Source: Allohahella marinimesophila
GTDB lineage: Bacteria > Pseudomonadota > Gammaproteobacteria > Pseudomonadales > Oleiphilaceae
DNA length: 64,000 nt
NCBI RefSeq assembly: GCF_039538005.1
Contig: NZ_BAABBO010000010.1
Coordinates: 124,001-188,000, forward strand
Direction: 5' to 3'
The notes under the pieces are model-generated. The model worked only from the letters and a program-made list of their open reading frames with translations. It was not told the origin of the DNA and searched no databases. The position numbers and the translations under genes are program-made. Shown piece by piece: positions 46,091-54,798 of this stretch (within the stretch, counting starts at the first letter, position 1; each line of letters opens with the position of its first letter).

Positions 46091-46303
46091 ATGATGTCGC
46101 AAGACAATGACAACGAAGAACAAACACCTGGAACAGCCAGAACACCCCAGATCATCAAAGGCGGCTGTGGCATCCGTTTCGATCCGGATCAACTATCCGA
46201 TGAGACTGGCTTCGATTTTTCCGGCGCAGAAAAGCTGAAGGAAAAGTCCGAAGATAAACAGGAAGACAGCGCGTCCAAAGATGCCAGTGATGATCGCTCG
46301 TGA
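46091..46303 (+). CDS. Small acidic hypothetical protein
   Basis: A 70-residue, strongly acidic and lysine-containing protein with a short conserved-looking centre, IIKGGCGIRFDPDQLSDETG. The tail is low-complexity and probably disordered (KLKEKSEDKQEDSASKDASD). I do not recognise it. ATG 46091 is set by an AAGGAG site seven bases upstream; the frame is open back to 45962. It converges on the Na/Pi transporter gene. Confidence 0.55.
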   Translation: MMSQDNDNEEQTPGTARTPQIIKGGCGIRFDPDQLSDETGFDFSGAEKLKEKSEDKQEDSASKDASDDRS

Positions 46304-46328
46304 TATTAGCCAGAACCGACCGGGCCGC

Positions 46329-47948
46329 TTATTCCCCTGTACGGACGTCCAATTCTGCCAGAGAGGCGGTATCCGGCGTCCGCTGGTCCAGCTGATGCAG
46401 ATAATATAACGATCGCCCGGCGTGATGCGCCAGGCGTTCGAGCGCGCGCTGCACATCCAGGCCATCGAGCGCCTCATCAATATTCAGTGCATGGCGGGCA
46501 GCCGACTGCAAAATTGCGGGCCGGGCATCCTCGCCACTGGAGAGTGCCTCCTCTAGCTGTACGGTCACGATTGCCAGATCATCCGGATCACCGTCCGTCA
46601 ATCCTTCAGCCCCCGACATGAATAGCGCAGCGAGCCGATCTGCCTGCACACGCAAGGCCGGCATCGTCCGCAGGCGCCTCGAATCAGATAGCCATTCAGC
46701 ATCGCGAGCGCATTGAGTTACGTGATCGATGACGTGCAGGACCGCTGTCAGGCGACCCAATATAGCCGCTTCGACACTGGGCAACCGGGCGAGGAAATTG
46801 CCGGTCTCATGGGTGGCCTGACGCACCTCGACGAGGACCTGCTCAATATGAGGACTGTCCTCACCACGAAGGCGCGCAGATGCATTGAGCAATGTGATCA
46901 CTGCACATTGACGAAGCGTGTCATGCGCGGCATTGACGGCGAGCGATGGCACATCTCGCATGCTCAGATCCTGGTTTCGGGTCAACGTGGGGCGTATCTC
47001 GGGAATGAAATAGGTTGCCAAGCTGGCCAGGTGCGAGGTCAGTGGCAAGAACACCGCAACGCCCAAAAGGTTGAAAGCCGTATGAAAAGCTGCAATTGTC
47101 AGCGCCTCTTCGCGACCCAACCAGCGCTCGGTCACAAGGTCCACCCCCGCTACGAAAGCTGGCAGAATAAAGAACGCGATTGTGCCGGTACCCAGATTGA
47201 AAATGACATGGACGAATGCGGTGCGCTTGGCCGGCACGCTGGCCCCAATCGCAGCGATACAGGCCGTAACGGTGGTCCCGAGGTTCTGTCCGATCACAAG
47301 GGCGGCTGCCTGCTCAACCGAGATCGTACCAGCGGCCAGCGCCGTCAGTGTGGTGGCTACAGCCGCACTCGACGATTGCATCAGGACCGTCATGACTGCG
47401 CCAATCATCACGAGCATCAAGCGGGCCTGAATGCCCGCCGTACTGAACTGAGAAAGATCCACCTGCTCAGCCAGACCACCCATGCTGTCCTGCATGACAT
47501 CTATTCCGACGAAAATCACTCCGAAACCAGCCAGAGCACTGCCTGTATGAGCCAGTCTGGCTCTGCCTAGCAGACGCATCAAAGCGCCTATGCCAATAAC
47601 AGGCAACAGAATAGTACCTAATGAAAATTTGAGGCCCAGCAACGAAACGATCCAACCGGTACTGGTCGTTCCCAGATTCGCACCGATGACCACACCGATG
47701 GCGTTATTGAACGTGAGCAAGCCGGCTGATACGAAACCGATGGTGGCCAGGGTCGTGGCACTGGAGGACTGAACGAGCGCCGTTATGCCAGCGCCGGTAG
47801 CCAATGCCTTGGTGCGAGAACCTGTGAAATTCGCGAGCATCGCGCGCAGGGCGTCGCCGGCCACTGCCTTGAGACCGTCGGTCATCAAGATCATGCCGAG
47901 AAGAAAGAGGCCGATTCCGCCGATGAGAGTTGATACCGTTGAAATCAT
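46329..47948 (-). CDS. Na/Pi-cotransporter II-related protein with PhoU-like domain
   Basis: A 539-residue inner-membrane protein. The N-terminal half has two inverted Na/Pi repeats, each with the QSSSATT type signature (ALVQSSSATTLATIGF and VLMQSSSAAVATTLTAL) and GANLGTTSTGW / GQNLGTTVTACIA. The C-terminal 200 residues form a helical PhoU-like regulatory domain (from RDVPSLAVNAAHDTLRQCAV). It would import phosphate with sodium, or export it, as suggested for the related YjbB. It is divergent from the gltS gene by about 210 bases. Confidence 0.92.
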   Translation of the reverse strand: MISTVSTLIGGIGLFLLGMILMTDGLKAVAGDALRAMLANFTGSRTKALATGAGITALVQSSSATTLATIGFVSAGLLTFNNAIGVVIGANLGTTSTGWIVSLLGLKFSLGTILLPVIGIGALMRLLGRARLAHTGSALAGFGVIFVGIDVMQDSMGGLAEQVDLSQFSTAGIQARLMLVMIGAVMTVLMQSSSAAVATTLTALAAGTISVEQAAALVIGQNLGTTVTACIAAIGASVPAKRTAFVHVIFNLGTGTIAFFILPAFVAGVDLVTERWLGREEALTIAAFHTAFNLLGVAVFLPLTSHLASLATYFIPEIRPTLTRNQDLSMRDVPSLAVNAAHDTLRQCAVITLLNASARLRGEDSPHIEQVLVEVRQATHETGNFLARLPSVEAAILGRLTAVLHVIDHVTQCARDAEWLSDSRRLRTMPALRVQADRLAALFMSGAEGLTDGDPDDLAIVTVQLEEALSSGEDARPAILQSAARHALNIDEALDGLDVQRALERLAHHAGRSLYYLHQLDQRTPDTASLAELDVRTGE

Positions 47949-48160
47949 GTCGAGTCCCTACTAACTCCAGCTTGAAGGATCTAGATCTGCTAGATTCAGG
48001 TGGCAATGTCTGCCGATGAGTATTGCAGGCGCAAAGGTTCATACCAAGAGCGAATCGGAAAGCGAAAGGCGAGCTATCAACTGGAGGCGGTAAAATTGGT
48101 CCGCCAGGCAAGAGCTTGCTAATCTCGGTCCACCTATTCCAAGAAGAGTCCGAATCATTG

Positions 48161-49354
48161 GTGATTAATACGCCCGTCACAGTCGCCGTTGCGATCATTG
48201 CCCTCTGGATTGGGTTCCATATCAATCGCAGGGTGGCCTTCCTGCATACCTATCACATTCCACCGGCCATTTCCGGTGGGCTGCTCATCAGTACATTGGT
48301 GGCGGTGATCGAGGCTACGAGCGGTATTGAGATTCGTTTTGACCTGCAATTGAGAGACCTTCTGCTCATCACGTTTTTCAGCACCATAGGGCTCTCGGCT
48401 CGGTTACGCCAGATGCTGGAAGGTGGCAAGGCGTTGGCGATCATGCTGGGATTGGCCATCGTGCTCTTGCTCTTCCAGAATCTGACGGGTACCGCCATCG
48501 CCCTGCTGGCAGGTGAAAGTCCGCTTTACGGCCTGGTTGGTGGGAGTGTATCGCTGGCAGGCGGACATGGCACAGCCATCACCTGGGGCCAGCTATTCGA
48601 GGAGCATTTCGGCCTGGCTAACGCCAGCTCGATCGGCATGACCTTCGCGACCGCAGGTCTGATCGCAGGCGGTTTGATCGGTGGACCGGTGGGCGCCTGG
48701 CTGATCCGACGGAACAACCTGTATTCGGGCGCCGACAAGCTCGAGCTCCAGCATATCGAGACCAAGCATAAAATCACCTATATCATCGAACTGAATAGCG
48801 TGCTGACCGCTGTGCTGCTGATTGCTCTGTGCTTCGCGCTCGGTGCGACTGTTTATGGCTGGCTTTCAGACTTTGGCATGCGACTGCCTGCGTTTCTGAC
48901 CGCGATGTTCCTCGGTATACTGCTGACCAACAGCCTTGAACTATTCAAGGTCGACATCGACCATCGGCCTATACAGATGGTCGGCGACCTGAGCCTGCAG
49001 CTTTTTCTTGGTATGAGCCTGATCAGCCTCCCTCTGCTCTCCCTGCAGGGCGCCTTGGGACTGATCAGCCTGGTGATGGTCATGCAGATCATTCTCATCA
49101 GCCTGATCACCATCTACGTCGTCTTTCCTATACTGGGACGCGACTATGATGCAGCTTGCATCTCATCTGGCTTTATCGGTATGGGGCTGGGTGCTACACC
49201 GATCGGCATCGCGAACATGAATGCCCTGACCAGCCGCTTCGGTCCCAGTCCGAAGGCCTATCTGGTCATTCCGTTGCTTGGCGCCTTCTTTATCGATATT
49301 GCCAACGCGAGCCTTGTCCAGCTGCTGTTGAGCATGGATATGTTCAGCAACTGA
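48161..49354 (+). CDS. gltS: Sodium/glutamate symporter GltS
   Basis: A 397-residue inner-membrane symporter of the GltS (ESS) family with about ten to twelve helices. The two signature loops are GGSVSLAGGHGTAITWG and the second-half GFIGMGLGATPIGIANMNAL. The frame is open back to 48023, but the upstream residues are hydrophilic and unlike the family. GTG 48161 or the adjacent TTG 48158 gives the family N-terminus and length; AAGAG lies upstream at a longish distance, so the exact start is uncertain. It uses the sodium gradient to take up glutamate. Confidence 0.92.
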   Translation: MINTPVTVAVAIIALWIGFHINRRVAFLHTYHIPPAISGGLLISTLVAVIEATSGIEIRFDLQLRDLLLITFFSTIGLSARLRQMLEGGKALAIMLGLAIVLLLFQNLTGTAIALLAGESPLYGLVGGSVSLAGGHGTAITWGQLFEEHFGLANASSIGMTFATAGLIAGGLIGGPVGAWLIRRNNLYSGADKLELQHIETKHKITYIIELNSVLTAVLLIALCFALGATVYGWLSDFGMRLPAFLTAMFLGILLTNSLELFKVDIDHRPIQMVGDLSLQLFLGMSLISLPLLSLQGALGLISLVMVMQIILISLITIYVVFPILGRDYDAACISSGFIGMGLGATPIGIANMNALTSRFGPSPKAYLVIPLLGAFFIDIANASLVQLLLSMDMFSN

Positions 49355-49547
49355 AGCAGTTCCATGGATATCAGGACGGACCTCGGTGCTGAACAGGCAG
49401 CCAACGGGTCGTACAGCGATAAGTGCTCACTAGAGCACCTTACGACTAGATGGTCTGCGAGGAAAATGGCCGCACAAATTCGATCCGTATGTCCTCATCG
49501 ACCTGGCTTCAGTAAGATAGCAGGCTGAGTGCACGACAGGAGATAGC

Positions 49548-51140
49548 ATGCTTCCCACAAACCGCTCGCCAGGAATTCTTTATGCCTTTGTAGCCGCGCT
49601 CATTCTGGGCACCGTTCTAGGCAGTGTTGTACAGACTCAAATAAATCTGCTGGCGCTCCGCAACCTGGGGGTGGATATTGATGCGTCTACACGTCTGGCG
49701 ACGACCGTGCAGGATCTTGTGAGCTTTGGCCCCGTGTATGCTGCCATTCTAGGGGTCAGCCTGGCGGCTTCCCAGTCACTGGCCGTAGCGTTGGCGAAGT
49801 GGGCCGGTCCCCGCTGGCTGATCACCCTGTGTGTGCTAGGCGCGGCTTTCGGCCTTTGGGCAGCGGTGCGGTTGGTGGACGCCCTGGCTCCTATGCCGAC
49901 ATTGATCGCCGCCACTCGAGGTGGCATGGGTATGCTGGCCATGGCCGCTAGCGCGGCTGTAGCAGGATGGGTTTTTGGCCGTCTGTTTGTTAACTCTGAT
50001 TCAGAGGCCAAGGCTCGCTCAATCGTGCCCCTCATAGGTCTGTTTTCGATCGGTGGATTGTTAGTACCCGCTGAAGTCCAGGCTGATGATAACTATCAGG
50101 TGGAGACAGTCGCTGATGGCCTTGAGCATCCCTGGTCCCTGGCCTTTCTCCCCGACGGTCGGATGCTGGTGACGGAACGTCCAGGCCGGTTGCGACTGAT
50201 CAGTGCGGACGGTAGTTTGGTGTCGACACCTGTTGCAGGTTTGCCAGATGATATCTTCGCCGAGGGTCAGACGGGGCTCCTGGAAGTACTGCCCGCAAGA
50301 GATTTCGACCAAAGTCAGCAGTTATTCCTCAGTTACTCTTGCGGTGATGCCGAGGCCAATCATTTGTGTCTGGCGCGGGCGCGACTGCCGGGGAACGAAG
50401 ATCGACTGGTTGAGGTTGAAGAAATCTTTCGCACGCAACCGGCAAAAGCTGGCGCGGCACACTTCGGTGGACGCATGACCTGGCTGCCGGACGAGACCCT
50501 GATTCTGACGTTTGGAGATGGATTCGACTATCGGGAGCAGGCCCAGAAACTGGACAACCACCTGGGCAGCATCTTTCGGCTCAACCGCGATGGTAGCACT
50601 CCGAAGGACAACCCATTCCATGGTCAGGCTGAGATCAAGTCTGAAATCTATAGCTATGGTCACCGCAACGTCCAGGGCCTGGTGTTCGATCCCACTCGGC
50701 AACGCCTCATAGGTCATGAGCATGGTCCCCGCGGCGGCGATGAAATCAACATCATCGCGTCGGGCGCCAATTATGGTTGGCCAATCGCCACCCATGGGCT
50801 TGACTACACCTGGGCGCATGTGACGCCTTTCAAGGACTATCCCGGCACCGTTCAGCCGATCCTGCACTGGACGCCTTCGATAGCGCCATCAGGCATGACA
50901 CTGTATGACGGCACTCTCTTTCCTGAATGGCAAGGCAGCCTTATGGTAGGCGCGCTCGTGGACAAAAGCGTCCATCGGGTCACGTTCGAAGACAATCAAG
51001 CTGTTGATCAGGAGCGGCTGTTTGAAGAACTGGACGAGCGAATTCGTGATGTGAAAACGGGGCCCGATGGCGCCCTTTATTTACTGACGGATGCACCTGA
51101 TGGACGTGTGCTGCGGGTGATGCCGAAGCCTCAACCATAG
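49548..51140 (+). CDS. PQQ-dependent aldose sugar dehydrogenase fused to an N-terminal membrane domain
   Basis: A 530-residue protein. Residues 1-170 form about four membrane helices and do not resemble the usual signal peptide of this enzyme. After ALA-like VPAEVQA, residues 185-527 are a six-bladed beta-propeller of the soluble glucose/aldose dehydrogenase family (YliI-like): HPWSLAFLPDGRMLVTERPG, HFGGRMTW, GSIFRLNRDGS, YSYGHRNVQGLVFDP, HGPRGGDEINII. PQQ and Ca2+ would bind in the propeller. The membrane part may anchor the enzyme facing the periplasm and pass electrons onward. AGGAGA precedes the ATG. No PQQ biosynthesis genes are in the window. Confidence 0.88.
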   Translation: MLPTNRSPGILYAFVAALILGTVLGSVVQTQINLLALRNLGVDIDASTRLATTVQDLVSFGPVYAAILGVSLAASQSLAVALAKWAGPRWLITLCVLGAAFGLWAAVRLVDALAPMPTLIAATRGGMGMLAMAASAAVAGWVFGRLFVNSDSEAKARSIVPLIGLFSIGGLLVPAEVQADDNYQVETVADGLEHPWSLAFLPDGRMLVTERPGRLRLISADGSLVSTPVAGLPDDIFAEGQTGLLEVLPARDFDQSQQLFLSYSCGDAEANHLCLARARLPGNEDRLVEVEEIFRTQPAKAGAAHFGGRMTWLPDETLILTFGDGFDYREQAQKLDNHLGSIFRLNRDGSTPKDNPFHGQAEIKSEIYSYGHRNVQGLVFDPTRQRLIGHEHGPRGGDEINIIASGANYGWPIATHGLDYTWAHVTPFKDYPGTVQPILHWTPSIAPSGMTLYDGTLFPEWQGSLMVGALVDKSVHRVTFEDNQAVDQERLFEELDERIRDVKTGPDGALYLLTDAPDGRVLRVMPKPQP

Positions 51141-51207
51141 CGGAAGAGAAAAGAGTGCCGCCATATACTGACGTCGATGTCATGGTGTTCGAGTCTAATA
51201 GCTCGAC

Positions 51208-52128
51208 TTATCCAGGGTCCACAAGAGGATACAGGTGCCGAGCCGCCTCACTGACTATCGATTGGCGCAGCGCGACCATCACCTGGCTCTCGGTTTGCCA
51301 GTGATGCCAGTACAGGGGCGTATCCAGCACATATCCGGGCACGATATCCCGTAGCCGTCCGGTGCTCAGATGCTGGTAAATCTGCAACTCCGGCATCAGA
51401 CCGTAACCAAGGCCAGCGAGTGCCGACTGCACGAATCCCTCTGAAGAGGGGCACAGATGGATGCGGCGCGGCTCAGTATTCGCAACCTCCGCCAGAAACC
51501 AGTGCTGCAAGGGATCATCCCGATTAAAAACCAGGCAAGGCGCCTGGGCCAATCTTTCTCTGTGCACTGGGCTTCCATTCTCCGCCGCAACTTCGCCATC
51601 CTGAAGATGGAGTCTGTGGCGCAAGATGAATTCAGGGCTGGCAAGCGCACGGTATCGCATCTTGCCCAAGGGGACCACCGATCCTCCATTGAGCCGTTCA
51701 GCGCTGGCGCAAAGGCAGGCCATCACCTCACCCTGCTTCATTTGCCTCAGACCTACCGCCTGGTCGTCGACGGAGATATTGAATCTGAGTGTGTCGTGCT
51801 CTGGCAGTACCAACGCGGCTGGCAACCATGTCGCTAACGAATCGGCGTTCACAGTCATGCGGATGGTCATGTTATCAGGGGCGCCACTCAGGCCGAGTTC
51901 GGCCTCGAGCTGTTGCACCTGTTGCATGTGGTTGTAAAGCCGCTGCCCCACTGAAGTGGCTCGCGGCGGCGTGGATCGCACAAGTACCGGCTGACCGAGT
52001 TGCGCTTCCAACTGCTTGATGCGCTGGCTAACTGCCGACTGGGTGAGGAAGAGATGATGTGCCGCACGCTCGAAACCACCCTCCTCGAGCACTGCACTGA
52101 GCGCCTGTAATAGCCGATAATCGATCAT
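51208..52128 (-). CDS. argP: LysR-type regulator ArgP
   Basis: A 306-residue LysR regulator of the ArgP/LysG/IciA group. The N-terminal helix-turn-helix is GFERAAHHLFLTQSAVSQRI, and the effector domain keeps the group's features (VPLGKMRYRALASPEF, FNRDDPLQHWF, GYGLMPELQI). ArgP and LysG bind lysine or arginine and control a divergent LysE-type exporter, and the divergent argO-like gene is present here 96 bases away. Lysine represses and arginine or its analogues activate in known systems; the same is inferred here. Confidence 0.93.
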   Translation of the reverse strand: MIDYRLLQALSAVLEEGGFERAAHHLFLTQSAVSQRIKQLEAQLGQPVLVRSTPPRATSVGQRLYNHMQQVQQLEAELGLSGAPDNMTIRMTVNADSLATWLPAALVLPEHDTLRFNISVDDQAVGLRQMKQGEVMACLCASAERLNGGSVVPLGKMRYRALASPEFILRHRLHLQDGEVAAENGSPVHRERLAQAPCLVFNRDDPLQHWFLAEVANTEPRRIHLCPSSEGFVQSALAGLGYGLMPELQIYQHLSTGRLRDIVPGYVLDTPLYWHHWQTESQVMVALRQSIVSEAARHLYPLVDPG

Positions 52129-52224
52129 AAGAATTGCTAATACATCAAAAGAAATAGTTGTTAGCCTAATACTAGCGTCTGACGAATACTATGCCCAGGA
52201 CAATCACAGAATGGGAGAGAAAAT

Positions 52225-52839
52225 ATGGGATCGATGCTGACCGGGTTCGTTGTGGGGCTTGGCCTTATCGTAGCCATTGGCGCACAAAATGCCTGGGTGC
52301 TGAGCCAGAGCATGCGCGGTAATCACCCGGGTGTCATTGCTACGGTGTGCATTCTCTGCGACGCTGGACTGATCATTCTCGGGGTATTTGGTCTGTCAAA
52401 GATTCAGGCCTTGCTCCCGCCCCTGGTGCCCATTCTCACCTGGCTGGGTATAGCTCTGCTTCTATGGCTCGCGCTGAATGCTGCCCAGCGGGCCTACAAG
52501 GGCAATTCAAGACTGGAAGACAGCGATACTCTGAATGCCAACTTCAGAGAGAGCGCCTGGAAAATTGCCGCTACCGCTCTGGCGATCACCCTGCTCAATC
52601 CGCACGTCTACCTGGATACAGTGGTGCTCATCGGTAGCGTTGGTATACAACAACCGGCCCCGGTGTGGTTCACTGCAGGTGCTTGCCTGGCTTCAATTTG
52701 CTGGTTCACTGCGCTGACCCAACTGGCGCCGAAGCTACGCATCTGGTTGCGCTCCCCCTTGCACTGGCGACTATTCGACGGTGGCATGGCCGGGGTTCTG
52801 CTGGCGGTGGCGGTGACGTTGATTCCTGGTGTCGGTTGA
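52225..52839 (+). CDS. argO: LysE/ArgO family arginine/lysine exporter
   Basis: A 204-residue inner-membrane exporter with six helices. The LysE-family N-terminus (GLGLIVAIGAQNAWVLSQSM) and the central loop AITLLNPHVYLDTVVLIGS are specific to the LysE/ArgO subgroup and not to RhtB. GGAGAG is six bases ahead of the ATG. It is divergent from argP, the standard arrangement for arginine/lysine export control. Confidence 0.94.
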   Translation: MGSMLTGFVVGLGLIVAIGAQNAWVLSQSMRGNHPGVIATVCILCDAGLIILGVFGLSKIQALLPPLVPILTWLGIALLLWLALNAAQRAYKGNSRLEDSDTLNANFRESAWKIAATALAITLLNPHVYLDTVVLIGSVGIQQPAPVWFTAGACLASICWFTALTQLAPKLRIWLRSPLHWRLFDGGMAGVLLAVAVTLIPGVG

Positions 52840-52874
52840 GTCCCAGACTCGCGGCAACTCGACTGATCAGCCAG

Positions 52875-53828
52875 CTAATCCCTGGATCGATCAAACGCCT
52901 GTGCGGCTTCCAGTTCCTGATCCGAGTAGTGCTGTCGAAACAGGAGATCTATTTGTCTGTCTTTTTCAGCCTGGTCAAGACCCGCGTTGACGATAAGCTG
53001 TTTCTCCGTCCGGAACTTCTGATATCTCTGCTCCCAATCGGATTCGATATCGGCCAGCTCTGCCTGTTTCTGTACCAGAGCTTCTGACAGATCCTCCGAG
53101 TTCGCTCCACCGGCATGGTGGTCTGCCGTATTATCACCTGAGCTGGACTGCGCGATATCTGTCTCCGAAAACAGCAATGCCGAGAGCTCCGGTCCAAACC
53201 ATTCATCGCGTAACTGTGTAAGCCGCTTTTGTGCCGCCAATTGGCCCGCCATCGTGGTCACGGGCTCACCCTCATTCATGATTCGGGTTTCTTCCTGTTC
53301 AAGGCGATACAGCTGCGTGATGATAAACGCCAGTTCTTCAGCCTCGGCGGCCGGAAGCTGAGCTTTGATTATCGAGGCAACCGCGCCCAGATCAGTATTG
53401 TTCAGACCATCAGGCATGCTGGCGACAAATACATCAATCGCCGCACGTCCATCGCGGTCCAGCTGAAAACCATCCTGGAATGACGGGTATACGCTGTTGC
53501 GAAATACGTCGCTCAGGTGTTCGATGTCTGCGTCCTGGAGTTGGGCACCGGATTGAGCAGCGGTGCGCGCAGCCGACAAGCCGTCTTTACTGCCCAATCG
53601 TTCATCAGTGGACGGCGGCAAGCGACTCTGGGCAATGTTCCCCGCACTTTCAGGGCTCATTGGAGTGGGAGGTTCAACAGGCTGAGGTCGATGTGTCGGC
53701 GCATTGTGCTCGGGCGCTGTATTCTCACTGCGACTGAAAAAGAGGATCACGACAAACAGAAGGCCAAGACCCAGCACTAGCAGAGCGACGACCAGCAACT
53801 TCCCACCTGATCCTGTTATTTTCGACAT
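52875..53828 (-). CDS. lifO: Lipase secretion chaperone (Lif)
   Basis: A 317-residue periplasmic chaperone anchored by an N-terminal membrane helix (LLVVALLVLGLGLLFVVILFF), followed by a Pro/Gln-rich linker and an all-helical Lif domain. The C-terminal motifs EWFGPELSALLFSETD and LFRQHYSDQELEAAQAFDR are diagnostic. Lif folds its cognate lipase before type II secretion. It is third in a lipase-foldase-chaperone set on one strand. The start is set at ATG 53828, seven bases after the foldase stop; longer starts at 53858, 53867 and 53903 overlap the foldase gene. Confidence 0.88.
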   Translation of the reverse strand: MSKITGSGGKLLVVALLVLGLGLLFVVILFFSRSENTAPEHNAPTHRPQPVEPPTPMSPESAGNIAQSRLPPSTDERLGSKDGLSAARTAAQSGAQLQDADIEHLSDVFRNSVYPSFQDGFQLDRDGRAAIDVFVASMPDGLNNTDLGAVASIIKAQLPAAEAEELAFIITQLYRLEQEETRIMNEGEPVTTMAGQLAAQKRLTQLRDEWFGPELSALLFSETDIAQSSSGDNTADHHAGGANSEDLSEALVQKQAELADIESDWEQRYQKFRTEKQLIVNAGLDQAEKDRQIDLLFRQHYSDQELEAAQAFDRSRD

Positions 53829-53835
53829 TGTTCGC

Positions 53836-54672
53836 TTACTGTCCTGACTGGATGACATGTTGCTCATTGAAGACGATCGACGCGCCCTCGGCGAGTTTCT
53901 CAAGTTTTTCGTCCAGCTTCAGACGAACCAGCTCGGCTCTGATAATCTCTCTTTCTTCCTCATAGCTTTGCTTTGCCGAGACCTGTTTGTCGATGATCTG
54001 CACAACCTTCCAGACACCATCCTGGAAAACCGGCTTTTCCGCAAACTCGCTCACCTCGAGCGCCCGAACGATATCATTTACTTCCGGTGCGATATCAACA
54101 TCCCGCAGCCAGGGCGTCTCGATGATATCGGTGGTATCTGCCCTGTTTCCAGTCTTCAGCGCTTTCAGAATGTCCTGTGCGTCAGCCTGGTCTGGGCTAC
54201 GCCAGATCATGAAACGATACATGGTCTGCTCGCTTTGTTGATCGTAGAGGTCGCGAATCTGTGCTTCGTCGACCTTGATCGAGTCCATCAATTGCTTGAC
54301 GTAAAGCTGGGCGAGCAGGGTCTTTTCGGCCATAGCCATTTCCACTTTTACCAGTTCGCCCTCATGCATGCCCAACCGTCTAGCCTGCTGAGCCAATAAC
54401 TCGGTCATCACCAGATCCTTTGCCGTTTGCTGTCGATTCAACTCAGCGTCGAAGTCATCGTCCTGGACCTGCCTTTCGAGGCTGTCCTGATGCCTGGATC
54501 CTAAAAGAAATTCATACAGGTTCATGCCGAGAACGCTTCCATTAACCGTAGCAAATACTTCGGGATTGTTGGCTTTCTGCTGCATTTCGGATTTGCTTTG
54601 TTCGTTAGCGTGAGTGAGGCCAGCACACAGCAACGAAAGGCAAAAAAACAGGATAAAAATTGAATAGTTCAT
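53836..54672 (-). CDS. Periplasmic parvulin/SurA-type foldase
   Basis: A 278-residue exported protein with a signal peptide ending near GLTHA. The layout is that of SurA/PrsA-like foldases: an N-terminal helical chaperone part (FATVNGSVLGMNLYEFLLGS, MTELLAQQARRLGM), a central parvulin-like PPIase segment (QTMYRFMIWRSPDQADAQDILKAL, WLRDVDIAPEV, FQDGVWKVVQIIDK) and a C-terminal helix. The PPIase domain is short and its catalytic residues are not clearly conserved, so it may be a pure chaperone. Its position between the lipase and lipase-chaperone genes suggests that it helps the lipase fold. Confidence 0.85.
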   Translation of the reverse strand: MNYSIFILFFCLSLLCAGLTHANEQSKSEMQQKANNPEVFATVNGSVLGMNLYEFLLGSRHQDSLERQVQDDDFDAELNRQQTAKDLVMTELLAQQARRLGMHEGELVKVEMAMAEKTLLAQLYVKQLMDSIKVDEAQIRDLYDQQSEQTMYRFMIWRSPDQADAQDILKALKTGNRADTTDIIETPWLRDVDIAPEVNDIVRALEVSEFAEKPVFQDGVWKVVQIIDKQVSAKQSYEEEREIIRAELVRLKLDEKLEKLAEGASIVFNEQHVIQSGQ

Positions 54673-54709
54673 TCATTGTCTCAATCGGGAAAGGTTGGGC
54701 TGCTCCAGA

Positions 54710-54747
54710 AACGAAAATGAGCAGGTCGGTTAAACCGACCTGCTCAT
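54710..54747 (-). terminator. Strong hairpin between the lipase and foldase genes
   Basis: A 31-base perfect inverted repeat, 15-bp arms ATGAGCAGGTCGGTT/AACCGACCTGCTCAT around one base, lies at 54717-54747. On the minus strand a T-rich stretch (TTTTCGTTT) follows. It would end most lipase transcripts before the foldase and chaperone genes. Confidence 0.75.
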
Positions 54748-54798
54748 CCAGGATTCCCTATCCTGTCACACACTGAAACGAGCGCAAAACGTCTTTAA

